Positions 1-5,367 of a stretch of DNA of 5,543 bases are shown here, in pieces (within the stretch, counting starts at the first letter, position 1; every line of letters starts with the position of its first letter). A program made the position numbers and the translations under genes. This DNA is from Thermodesulfatator sp. (lineage in GTDB: Bacteria > Desulfobacterota > Thermodesulfobacteria > Thermodesulfobacteriales > Thermodesulfobacteriaceae), in the NCBI GenBank assembly GCA_003978075.1, contig QOAM01000091.1, positions 1 to 5,543 on the forward strand, written 5' to 3'. The notes under the pieces were generated by a model. That model saw nothing but the letters and a program-made list of their open reading frames with translations. It was not told where the DNA came from and did no database searches.

Positions 1-235
1 ATAAAATAAACAAACAAACAAAAGCTTTGGCTTATGTAACTCTAAAAATAGATTGTAAAGTGAAGGGTGAACTGACAGTCTGTATGTCCCCCTGCTTAGC
101 TGCTAACGAGGAAGGCAGTGTTGAGAGCCACGCTTAACCTCTGTACCAGCCCACAGACAAGAACAACACACATAGACCACATGTTAAATAACCTTGCAGC
201 AGCAAGGCATAAGGAATTATAGGAGCGATGCGAGG
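1..235. other. AT-rich, CpG-poor segment without a recognisable gene
   Basis: No gene can be supported here. The first 60 bases are only about 23% G+C by hand count (14 of 60), whereas the genes to the right are clearly G+C-rich. Only two CpG dinucleotides occur in bases 1-225, while CpG is abundant elsewhere. A short (AAAC)n tract opens the segment. A small inverted repeat lies at 192-207 (arms CCTTGC and GCAAGG, 4-nt loop) with no T-run after it on the plus strand. An open minus-strand frame covers 96-359 but gives low-complexity Pro/Arg-rich protein with no recognisable family. The composition change near 225-235 is abrupt. The segment may be a true intergenic region, a horizontally acquired remnant, or a chimeric or contaminating end of the assembly; the sequence alone cannot decide. 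Confidence 0.5.
8..23. repeat. (AAAC)n simple repeat
   Basis: Four tandem units of AAAC-type sequence (AAAC AAAC AAAC AAAA) lie at the very left edge. Short tetranucleotide tracts of this kind are common in AT-rich eukaryotic DNA and unusual in a G+C-rich bacterial genome. This adds to the impression that the left end is not native. Confidence 0.6.
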
Positions 236-379
236 GTGGAGGCGGGGACGTTGGGAGTGGAGGGCCGTTCCTAAAAAAGGGGGGTTTTTTCCGAGGTCTC
301 TCCCTGATCTTTAAGGCCTCCCTTGTTTTTTTGAGAAAAGTCGTTAACTTAAGGGGCAAACTTTGCAGGAGGTCTGAGG
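236..379 (+). promoter_or_regulatory. Leader region of the seven-gene run, with strong Shine-Dalgarno
   Basis: This 144-base stretch links the AT-rich left end to the first gene. AGGAGG at 367-372 sits 7 nt before the ATG at 380 and fixes that start. Bases 273-290 are a run of six A, six G and six T, which could form a weak A/T stem with a G loop; no function is evident. A poor promoter candidate is TTGTTT (323-328), a 16-nt spacer, then TAACTT (345-350); each hexamer matches only about half the sigma-70 consensus. The ribosome-binding site is solid and the promoter is a guess. Confidence 0.4.
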
Positions 380-604
380 ATGCGCGAGGCGGTGGAAGCG
401 GCTTTGGCCAAGGTAAGACCCATGCTTCAGGCAGACGGTGGAGACGTAGAGCTGGTAGATATCACCCAAGACGGCGTAGTGAGAGTGCGCCTGCGCGGGG
501 CCTGCGGCACTTGTCCTATGGCCCAGATGACCCTTAAGATGGGTATCGAACGCTACCTCAAAAAGGAGGTGCCGGAGGTCAAATCCGTGGAAGCTGTAAT
601 GTAG
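380..604 (+). CDS. NifU C-terminal-domain (Nfu-type) iron-sulfur cluster carrier
   Basis: A 74-residue protein consisting of only the NifU C-terminal (Nfu) domain. Nfu proteins hold a [4Fe-4S] cluster, usually at a dimer interface, and hand it to apo-proteins in the cytoplasm. Visible hallmarks are DGGDVEL at residues 19-25 and the cluster motif C42-G-T-C45-P within GACGTCPMA, followed by TLKMGIE (51-57). The length fits a stand-alone domain; there is no N-terminal A-type or IscU-like scaffold domain, so it is neither full NifU nor NfuA. The ATG is preceded by AGGAGG at 7-nt spacing. It heads the run, 10 nt before rpoZ. A client cannot be named from context, although MoaC three genes on belongs to the molybdenum cofactor pathway, whose first step needs the Fe-S enzyme MoaA. 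Family assignment is firm; the client is unknown. Confidence 0.93.
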   Translation: MREAVEAALAKVRPMLQADGGDVELVDITQDGVVRVRLRGACGTCPMAQMTLKMGIERYLKKEVPEVKSVEAVM

Positions 605-614
605 GAGGAGGGCC

Positions 615-878
615 ATGGCCCGCATCACCATCCAAGACTGTTTGGAGAGGGTTCCCAACCGCTTCAAGCTCATTCATCTGGCGGTAGAGCGGGTACGCCA
701 GCTGCGCAAGGGGGCCAAGCCTCTGGTGGAGTGCGACAACAAGGAGATCGTAACCGCCTTGCGGGAAATTGCGGCAGGCAAGGTGACCTTTGAGAATATC
801 CAGGAGCTGGCCCGGGAGGCCGAGGAATTCTCTATCTCGGATCTCTTGGAAGGGAAGGCTCCTAGTGAGGCGCCGTGA
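615..878 (+). CDS. rpoZ: DNA-directed RNA polymerase subunit omega
   Basis: An 87-residue omega subunit, the small RNA polymerase subunit that clamps the C-terminal part of beta' and aids its folding and assembly. The N-terminus MARITIQDCLE closely follows E. coli omega (MARVTVQDAVE). The conserved core NRFKLIHLAVERVRQL spans residues 15-30, and the second conserved block VTALREIAAGKV spans 46-57. The tail is acidic and variable, as usual for the family. The ATG follows AGGAGG (603-608), which overlaps the nifU-type gene's TAG stop. The stop TGA overlaps the GTG start of dnaJ by 4 nt (GTGA), so translation of the two is probably coupled. In E. coli the omega N-terminal residues help form ppGpp site 1 with beta'; the matching MARxT start suggests, but does not prove, the same here. 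Confidence 0.96.
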   Translation: MARITIQDCLERVPNRFKLIHLAVERVRQLRKGAKPLVECDNKEIVTALREIAAGKVTFENIQELAREAEEFSISDLLEGKAPSEAP

Positions 879-1993
879 AGAAGGATTACTATGCCATCTT
901 GGGTGTCTCTCGCCACGCCAGCCAGGAGGAGATCAAGAGGGCCTATCGACGTTTGGCCCTAAAATACCATCCAGATCGCAATCCCGGAGACCGCGAAGCC
1001 GAGGAGAAATTCAAGGAGATCTCCGAGGCCTATGAAGTCCTTTCCGACCCGGAAAAGAGGGCCGTTTATGACGCTCAGGGCTTCGCTGGCCTTCACCAGC
1101 GCGGTTTCCAAGGTTTTGAAGATGTAGAAGACATCTTCTCCGCCTTCTCGGACCTCTTTGAAGAGTTTTTTGGGTTTAGTTTCCGGGAAAGGGAGCGAGG
1201 CCGAAAACCTCGGGCCGGGGCCGACCTCTCTTACGAAATCTCCCTTAGCCTGGAGGAGATCTACCACGGGAAAGAGGCCGAGATCACTATAGAGAAGTAC
1301 CTCCCCTGCGAGGCCTGTGAGGGCTCGGGTCTAGCCCCGGGGGCTAGACCACGCTATTGTCCGGTGTGCAAAGGCCGGGGACATGTAATCCATACCGAGG
1401 GCTTTTTCCGCCTGACCACCACCTGTCCCCATTGCCATGGAAGGGGGACTTTTCTTTCGGACCCCTGCCCCCGTTGTCACGGAGAAGGGCGGGTATGGGG
1501 CAAAAAGCGCCTACGGGTGAAAATCCCTCCCGGGGTGGAAGAGGGCTCGGTGGTGCGGGTGCCTGGAGAGGGAGAAGCCGGAGTCCACGGCGGACCGGCG
1601 GGAGACCTCTATCTCCGGATCCGCACCAAGCCCCATCCCTATTTCCGACGCGAAGGTAAAAACCTGGTCCTAACCCTGGTCATCGGGGTGGTGGATGCCA
1701 TCCTGGGGGCCCGCACCGAGATAAAACACCTTTCCGGAGAGGTCATCCCCATTGAAATCCCTCGCGGGACCCAGCCCGGAGACCGTCTCCTCATCAAAGG
1801 TAAGGGACTTCCAGACCCCCGAGGGGGTGAGCCTGGAGACCTCATTGTAGAAATCGAGGTGCGCCTTCCCACGCGGGTCAGCCGGGAGCAGGAGACCCTC
1901 CTCCGGCGCTTCTCCGAGCTGGAGGGCTCCGAAGGGCCGCAGGTTAAGGGTCGCAAAAAGGGAGGCTTCTGGCGCAAGATTTTTAAGGATTAG
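875..1993 (+). CDS. dnaJ: Chaperone DnaJ (type I Hsp40)
   Basis: A 372-residue class I J-protein, the cytoplasmic co-chaperone that delivers unfolded protein to DnaK and stimulates its ATPase. The J domain spans about residues 1-70 with the essential H32-P33-D34. A short Gly/Phe-rich linker follows (about 70-110). The zinc-binding domain has four CxxCxGxG-type repeats at C145/C148, C162/C165, C184/C187 and C198/C201. The two-part substrate-binding C-terminal region runs from about 210 to 335 and ends in a basic tail. Length is normal for the family. The start is GTG at 875, chosen because the protein then begins MKKDYYAILGVSR, the standard DnaJ opening; GAGG at 867-870 is a modest Shine-Dalgarno. 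The gene overlaps rpoZ by 4 nt and moaC starts 2 nt after its stop. No dnaK or grpE is in view. A 23-bp near-perfect palindrome lies inside the zinc-domain coding sequence and is listed separately. Confidence 0.97.
   Translation: MKKDYYAILGVSRHASQEEIKRAYRRLALKYHPDRNPGDREAEEKFKEISEAYEVLSDPEKRAVYDAQGFAGLHQRGFQGFEDVEDIFSAFSDLFEEFFGFSFRERERGRKPRAGADLSYEISLSLEEIYHGKEAEITIEKYLPCEACEGSGLAPGARPRYCPVCKGRGHVIHTEGFFRLTTTCPHCHGRGTFLSDPCPRCHGEGRVWGKKRLRVKIPPGVEEGSVVRVPGEGEAGVHGGPAGDLYLRIRTKPHPYFRREGKNLVLTLVIGVVDAILGARTEIKHLSGEVIPIEIPRGTQPGDRLLIKGKGLPDPRGGEPGDLIVEIEVRLPTRVSREQETLLRRFSELEGSEGPQVKGRKKGGFWRKIFKD
1328..1350. repeat. 23-bp palindrome inside dnaJ
   Basis: The arms GGTCTAGCCCC (1328-1338) and GGGGCTAGACC (1340-1350) are exact reverse complements around a single central G (1339). 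As RNA it could form about a ten-pair stem with a tight loop; as DNA it could be a symmetric protein-binding site. It codes for the linker between the first and second zinc motifs (residues around 152-159, LAPGARP). Such a SGxxPG linker is usual in DnaJ, so protein constraint explains some but not all of the symmetry. Confidence 0.7.
1985..1990 (+). promoter_or_regulatory. Ribosome-binding site of moaC
   Basis: AAGGAT lies within the last dnaJ codons, 5 nt before the moaC ATG at 1996. It supports that ATG as the start even though only 2 nt separate the two genes. Confidence 0.65.
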
Positions 1994-1995
1994 GC

Positions 1996-2496
1996 ATGTC
2001 TTTCACTCATCTTGATCCCCAAGGAAGGGTTCACATGGTGGATGTCTCGAAGAAGCCTCCCACAGCCCGCGAGGCCGTGGCCCGGGGGCGCGTCTTTTTA
2101 GGGGAAAAGGTCTTTCCCCTGGTGCGGGACCGTAATCTCCCCAAGGGAGACCTCTTCGGGGCGGCGCGCATCGCCGGAATCTTGGCGGCCAAACGGACCC
2201 CGGAACTCATCCCCCTCTGTCACCCCCTGCCCCTTTCTCAGGTAGAGGTCCACCTGGAGCTGGACGCAGAGAGGCAATCCCTCGAGATCGAGGCCCGGGT
2301 GAAGACGGTGGCCTCGACCGGCGTGGAGATGGAGGCCCTGACCGCAGTAGCTGTGGCAGCCCTCACGGTTTACGACATGTGCAAGGGGATTGACAAAGGA
2401 ATCCAGATAACGGATATTCGCCTGGTAAAAAAGACAGGCGGCAAGAGCGGGGAAGTGATCCTGGAAGGAGGCCTGCATGGATCCCAAAAAACTTGA
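1996..2496 (+). CDS. moaC: Cyclic pyranopterin monophosphate synthase MoaC
   Basis: A 166-residue MoaC, the enzyme that converts the MoaA product 3',8-cyclo-7,8-dihydro-GTP into cyclic pyranopterin monophosphate in molybdenum/tungsten cofactor synthesis. The family signature is clear: MVDVSKK near the N-terminus (14-20), K50, the LCHPLPLS block (74-81, with H76), the E111-M112-E113 block in GVEMEALTAV and D127-M-C-K130. These align with E. coli K51, H77, E112-M113-E114, D128 and K131 at an offset of one. MoaC normally acts as a hexamer, with active sites between subunits. No other cofactor genes (moaA, moaB, moeA) are in this window, so here moaC is separated from its pathway partners. It starts 2 nt after dnaJ and overlaps the dksA-type gene by 20 nt. 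Confidence 0.97.
   Translation: MSFTHLDPQGRVHMVDVSKKPPTAREAVARGRVFLGEKVFPLVRDRNLPKGDLFGAARIAGILAAKRTPELIPLCHPLPLSQVEVHLELDAERQSLEIEARVKTVASTGVEMEALTAVAVAALTVYDMCKGIDKGIQITDIRLVKKTGGKSGEVILEGGLHGSQKT
2465..2471 (+). promoter_or_regulatory. Ribosome-binding site of the dksA-type gene
   Basis: AAGGAGG sits inside the moaC 3' end, 5 nt before the ATG at 2477. This near-perfect Shine-Dalgarno justifies the start that overlaps moaC by 20 nt. Confidence 0.8.
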
Positions 2497-2839
2497 GCAC
2501 TTCAAGAAGCTCCTCCTAGAGAAGAAACAGCGCCTCATTGCCGAAGCCGATCGGGCCTTCCACCAACTAGAGGGTGGAGCCGAACATCTGGCGGACCCTA
2601 CGGACATCGCCACCCTGGAGAGCGATCTGCGGCTTGATCTGCGTTTGCGGGATCGGGAGCGAAAGCTCCTGCGCAAGATCGAAAAGGCCCTGCAGAAGAT
2701 CGAGGAGGGTTCTTACGGTATCTGTGAGGCCTGCGGGGAGGAAATCGAGGAAAAGCGGCTCGAGGCCCGTCCCGAGGCCACCCTTTGCATCCGCTGTAAA
2801 CGCGAGCAGGAAAAGATGGAAAAGCTTCGCGGAGAGTAG
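2477..2839 (+). CDS. dksA: DksA/TraR-family RNA polymerase-binding transcription factor
   Basis: A 120-residue DksA-type protein. DksA enters the RNA polymerase secondary channel through a coiled coil and, with ppGpp, alters initiation at stable-RNA and biosynthetic promoters. Two helices of a coiled coil (about 3-36 and 47-76) flank a tip reading DPTDIA, which keeps the DxxDxA pattern (D40, D43, A45) matching E. coli D71, D74 and A76. The globular end has a four-cysteine zinc site, C83-E-A-C86 and C104-I-R-C107, followed by a short C-terminal helix rich in Lys and Glu. It is about 30 residues shorter than E. coli DksA, mainly at the N-terminus, which is common outside gammaproteobacteria. 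The intact tip argues for a genuine DksA rather than a TraR-like or zinc-only paralogue. It lies in the same run as rpoZ and ends 1 nt before the galT-type start. Confidence 0.92.
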   Translation: MDPKKLEHFKKLLLEKKQRLIAEADRAFHQLEGGAEHLADPTDIATLESDLRLDLRLRDRERKLLRKIEKALQKIEEGSYGICEACGEEIEEKRLEARPEATLCIRCKREQEKMEKLRGE

Positions 2840-2840
2840 C

Positions 2841-3812
2841 TTGCCGGAGATTCGGGAAGACCCTTTAAGCGGGCGCCTAAGTTTAGTAGCCCCAGAGAGG
2901 GGCCGGCGCCCGCACGACTTCCGCATAACCCCTGAAAGCGTGGAGACGAGTCCTTGCCCCTTTTGTCCGGGGAATGAACATCTGGCCCCTCCGGAGGTCC
3001 TGCGCTTGGAGGGAGAGGCTGGGGAACCCTGGAGCGTGAGGGTGGTCCCTAACAAGTTTGCGGCCCTTGAGCCGGGAAACCCGGAGCTCCCCTGGTCCGG
3101 GTTCCTCGAGCCCCTTCCCGGAGTAGGGCGCCACGAAGTCCTCATCGAAACCCCGGAGCACGAGAAGGCCCTGGCTGAACTCAAGCCCTCCCAGGTAAGG
3201 CGGGTCCTGGAGGCCTTTTGTCGGCGAAAGGAGGCCTTCCGGGCTGAAGGTTGGTGTTACGCCCTTTTTTTTAAAAATCACGGGGCCCGGGCCGGGGCCT
3301 CGCGGCGCCACAGCCACAGCCAGCTCCTGGCCCTCCCCTTCCTCCCCCCTCTCCTGCGACGGGAATTCGTGCGCACCGAGGAATTCCGACGAGAGAAGGG
3401 CCGTTGCCTTTTTTGCGAGATCCTGGAACGGGAAGGCCAAGGGCCACGCAAGATCCTGGAGACGGAAAACTTCCTGGCGGTCGCGGCCTTTGCCCCCCGC
3501 CAACCCCTGGAGACTTGGATTTTCTGGAAGCCCCACGGGCGCCCCTTCGACAGCCTCACAGAAAAAGAACAGGAAGAATTCGCGGAGATCCTTCTGACTC
3601 TCCTCCAAGCCTTGAACCGTACCTTACCCGACCTTCCTTACAACTTCTTCTTGCATCTGGAGCCCTTGCGGGGACCCTTCCCGGAGGACTTTCACTGGCA
3701 CCTGGAGCTGGTCCCAGCCCTCACCCGGGTGGCGGGTTTCGAATGGGGGGCCGAGGCCTACATCGTGCCCCTGGCCCCGGAAGAAGCCGCGGTTTGGCTC
3801 AAGAGGGCATGA
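2841..3812 (+). CDS. galT: Galactose-1-phosphate uridylyltransferase-type enzyme (GalT, HIT superfamily)
   Basis: A 323-residue GalT-like nucleotidylyltransferase. GalT exchanges UMP between UDP-glucose and galactose-1-phosphate in the Leloir pathway through a uridylyl-histidine intermediate. The start is TTG at 2841: it gives the typical GalT opening (MPEIREDPLSGRLSLVAPER), lies 1 nt after the dksA stop, and is preceded by GGAGAG (2831-2836); no in-frame ATG is close. Seen residues are C39/C42 and H107, matching E. coli zinc ligands C52, C55 and H115; the active-site H157-S-H159-S-Q161, where E. coli has HPHGQ with nucleophile H166; a second CxxC at C189/C192; and H285/H287 near the C-terminus, like E. 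coli H296/H298. The active-site Pro is replaced by Ser. No galK or galE is nearby, so the true substrate may be another sugar phosphate. The family is firm; GalT specificity is less so. Confidence 0.88.
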   Translation: MPEIREDPLSGRLSLVAPERGRRPHDFRITPESVETSPCPFCPGNEHLAPPEVLRLEGEAGEPWSVRVVPNKFAALEPGNPELPWSGFLEPLPGVGRHEVLIETPEHEKALAELKPSQVRRVLEAFCRRKEAFRAEGWCYALFFKNHGARAGASRRHSHSQLLALPFLPPLLRREFVRTEEFRREKGRCLFCEILEREGQGPRKILETENFLAVAAFAPRQPLETWIFWKPHGRPFDSLTEKEQEEFAEILLTLLQALNRTLPDLPYNFFLHLEPLRGPFPEDFHWHLELVPALTRVAGFEWGAEAYIVPLAPEEAAVWLKRA

Positions 3813-4450
3813 CCGAAGAGGAATTTCTCCGCGAGCTCCGCCGTCTGATCCCGGAGCTTTCTTCTGCGGCCCTCGAAAAGCTCCTCCTTTACGCGGATCT
3901 CCTGCAGGAAATGGCCCATCCTCTGGGGCTTATCGGGACCTCCGAACGCCAGAAGGTGCTCGCCCAACACCTCCTAGACAGCTTGGCCCTGGTCCCCCAC
4001 CTTCCCTCTTCCGGACGGCTAGCGGACCTGGGCAGCGGGGCCGGACTTCCGGGGATGGTGGTGAAAATCGCACGTCCGGAGCTCGAGGTGTGGTTGATAG
4101 AACCCCGCCGCAAGGCGGTCTCCTTTCTAGAGTACGCCATGGCGCGTCTGGGGCTCCCGAAGGTAAGAGTCCTGCGGGCCCGGGCCGAGGATTCTCGGGT
4201 TCCCCGCCACCATTTCGAGGTGGTTACCGCCCGGGCTTTGGCTGAACTCCCTCAACTCTGGTCGCTGGCTGAACCTTTACTCAGGCCTGGAGGGCGCCTC
4301 TGGGCCTTCAAGGCCCGGAATAAGCTCCCTTTAGAAATGGACCGCCTGCGGAAACGGTTTCCTCAAGCGCAAATCCGGCTCCATCCCTACCGTGTTCCCG
4401 AAAGGGAAAAAGGGGTTTTCGTAGAAATCATCAAACAAGGGGTCAAATAG
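3809..4450 (+). CDS. rsmG: 16S rRNA (guanine-527-N7)-methyltransferase RsmG
   Basis: A 213-residue RsmG (GidB), the S-adenosylmethionine-dependent enzyme that makes m7G527 in the 530 loop of 16S rRNA; loss in other bacteria gives low-level streptomycin resistance. The Rossmann methyltransferase fold shows motif I LADLGSGAGLPG (71-82), an acidic residue E98 ending strand 2, and the family block VTARALAEL (139-147), whose R142 matches E. coli R139. K168 in the WAFKA stretch matches E. coli K165. The upstream HLLDSL (54-59) corresponds to the family HILDS block. The usual WNKxxNLT segment is replaced by a divergent LLQEMAHPLGLIG (31-43). The ATG at 3809 overlaps the galT-type TGA in an ATGA, implying coupling. 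The frame stays open far upstream inside galT, but homology begins at this Met. The 3' end overlaps a converging gene by 8 nt. Confidence 0.95.
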   Translation: MTEEEFLRELRRLIPELSSAALEKLLLYADLLQEMAHPLGLIGTSERQKVLAQHLLDSLALVPHLPSSGRLADLGSGAGLPGMVVKIARPELEVWLIEPRRKAVSFLEYAMARLGLPKVRVLRARAEDSRVPRHHFEVVTARALAELPQLWSLAEPLLRPGGRLWAFKARNKLPLEMDRLRKRFPQAQIRLHPYRVPEREKGVFVEIIKQGVK

Positions 4451-4640
4451 TCTCCCAGTTGAGGCAGTTGGGGCAGAGCCAGGTGATGGCGTTACAGGAA
4501 AAGTACTTCTGGTCCTGAGAAAGGCAGACCTGACACACGGTGAAACCGCAGCGACGGCAACGCCAGAGCAGAGGCCGCTCCTCTCCGCAGAAATCACACC
4601 GCCCGCTGGTGTACTTTTGAGCGCGCTTTGATTTTGGCAT
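4443..4640 (-). CDS. Small cysteine-rich zinc-binding protein, function unknown
   Basis: A 65-residue protein that I do not recognise as a named family. It has nine cysteines: C15/C18, C28/C31, C36/C39, C49 and C56/C59. Four are CxxC knuckles in the first 40 residues and the last lies near the C-terminus, so two zinc sites, possibly cross-braced as in RING or B-box-like folds, are plausible. Between them are aromatic and basic residues (LLWRCRRCGF, KYFSC, ITWLC). The N-terminus is basic (MPKSKRAQKY), suggesting contact with nucleic acid or an acidic partner, but this is only inference. There is no signal peptide or membrane segment. The ATG overlaps the end of the upstream kinase-like gene by 47 nt; AGGATC (4656-4651, read on the minus strand) 10 nt before it is a weak Shine-Dalgarno. 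Its stop overlaps the rsmG end by 8 nt. The dense CxxC pattern makes a chance reading frame unlikely. Confidence 0.8.
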   Translation of the reverse strand: MPKSKRAQKYTSGRCDFCGEERPLLWRCRRCGFTVCQVCLSQDQKYFSCNAITWLCPNCLNWETI

Positions 4641-5367
4641 CGTGAGCGGCGATCCTGCGTATTTTGCTCTCCAATCTTTTAAGCATTTTGGCAGCCCTTA
4701 TCCAGGGGTGGTAGCGTGCATAATCTTGGAGAAAGACCCTCTCGAATTCCCGGCAGTCCTCTCCCAGGATTCCCCGGGCCGCATAGAAGAGTTGGGCCAG
4801 GTCTTTGATGATCCAGCGAATACGCAGGCTTTCACTTCGGCGCACCCGTTGAAGGTCGATGAGAAAAAAACGGGAACCGTCCCAAAAAAGGTGACAGAGA
4901 TAAAAGTCTTGATGGGAAAATCCCAGGGCATGGAAGCGGGCGGCCAAGTTGGCTAAAGGAGGGGCCAGCGGAAGGGCGATTTCAGGTTCTTCCTGAAAGA
5001 GGTCTTCGAGGCGGCGTCCCGGAACTGCCGCTAGGAGGCTAAAGGCCCGCCGAGGGCGCAGGCCCTTCTCTAATCCGAAGGCCACGGGCTCGGGCACGCC
5101 AAAACCGTAACCTGAGAGCTCCCTCACCGCCCACCATTCTCGCTCCGCCCCACAGAGCCTTTCCTTCCACCCGAACCGAAAATAGCGCTTGAGGAAAAGA
5201 GGCCGGCCCTCTATTTCGAGGAGCCGAATTTCGCGGTCGGGCTTGCTCTTGAAGGGTCGCCCTACCCTTCCCCAAAAGGCCTCAAACTCCGCGAGACCGG
5301 CCCTCCTCAAGGGTCTGCTCCAGGCAGGAGCGATCTCCAAGACTTTTCTCCCCCCAAATCTCCACAT
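4594..5367 (-). CDS. Lipopolysaccharide core kinase-like protein (WaaP/Kdo kinase family)
   Basis: A 257-residue protein of the WaaP/RfaP-KdkA family, which are eukaryotic-like kinases that phosphorylate heptose or Kdo in the lipopolysaccharide inner core at the cytoplasmic face of the inner membrane. The kinase landmarks are PLFLKRYFRFG with the probable ATP-binding K60, AEREWWAV with a helix-C glutamate (E75 or E77), the catalytic block FSHQDFYLCHLF (150-161) with H152 and D154, and FFLIDLQRVRR (167-177) with the metal-binding D171. IKDLAQLFYAA (187-197) is typical of this family. The C-terminal part (from about 225) is strongly basic, fitting an anionic membrane or lipid substrate. The ATG at 5367 is preceded on the minus strand by AAAAGGG at 7-nt spacing. 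No other LPS genes are in view, so the exact acceptor sugar cannot be named. The 3' end overlaps the cysteine-rich gene by 47 nt. Confidence 0.87.
   Translation of the reverse strand: MWRFGGRKVLEIAPAWSRPLRRAGLAEFEAFWGRVGRPFKSKPDREIRLLEIEGRPLFLKRYFRFGWKERLCGAEREWWAVRELSGYGFGVPEPVAFGLEKGLRPRRAFSLLAAVPGRRLEDLFQEEPEIALPLAPPLANLAARFHALGFSHQDFYLCHLFWDGSRFFLIDLQRVRRSESLRIRWIIKDLAQLFYAARGILGEDCREFERVFLQDYARYHPWIRAAKMLKRLESKIRRIAAHDAKIKARSKVHQRAV

Noticed and set aside
273..290. A6-G6-T6 run as a terminator
   Set aside because: Only an A/T stem with a G loop is possible, with no G-C stem before the T-run on either strand and no gene for it to terminate.
96..359. Minus-strand 87-codon open frame
   Set aside because: It crosses the composition break, gives low-complexity Pro/Arg-rich protein at its N-terminal half, and matches no recognisable domain.
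331..537. Plus-strand open frame overlapping the Nfu-type gene
   Set aside because: Arg/Gly-rich translation in another frame of a clear Nfu gene; a G+C-driven shadow.
2574..2840. Upstream extension of the galT-type frame across dksA
   Set aside because: The frame is open but the 89 extra residues are a shadow of dksA; GalT homology begins exactly at the TTG at 2841 just after the dksA stop.
2883..3608. Long minus-strand open frame (241 codons) opposite the galT-type gene
   Set aside because: No recognisable motifs, and the plus strand carries an enzyme with all its key residues; long antisense frames are expected in G+C-rich genes.
3404..3808. Upstream extension of the rsmG frame within the galT-type gene
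   Set aside because: The Pro/Gly/Arg-rich translation is a frame shadow; RsmG similarity starts at the ATG at 3809.
4642..4956. Plus-strand 104-codon frame opposite the kinase-like gene
   Set aside because: The minus strand there encodes the kinase catalytic core; the plus-strand product has no family features and no credible ribosome-binding site.
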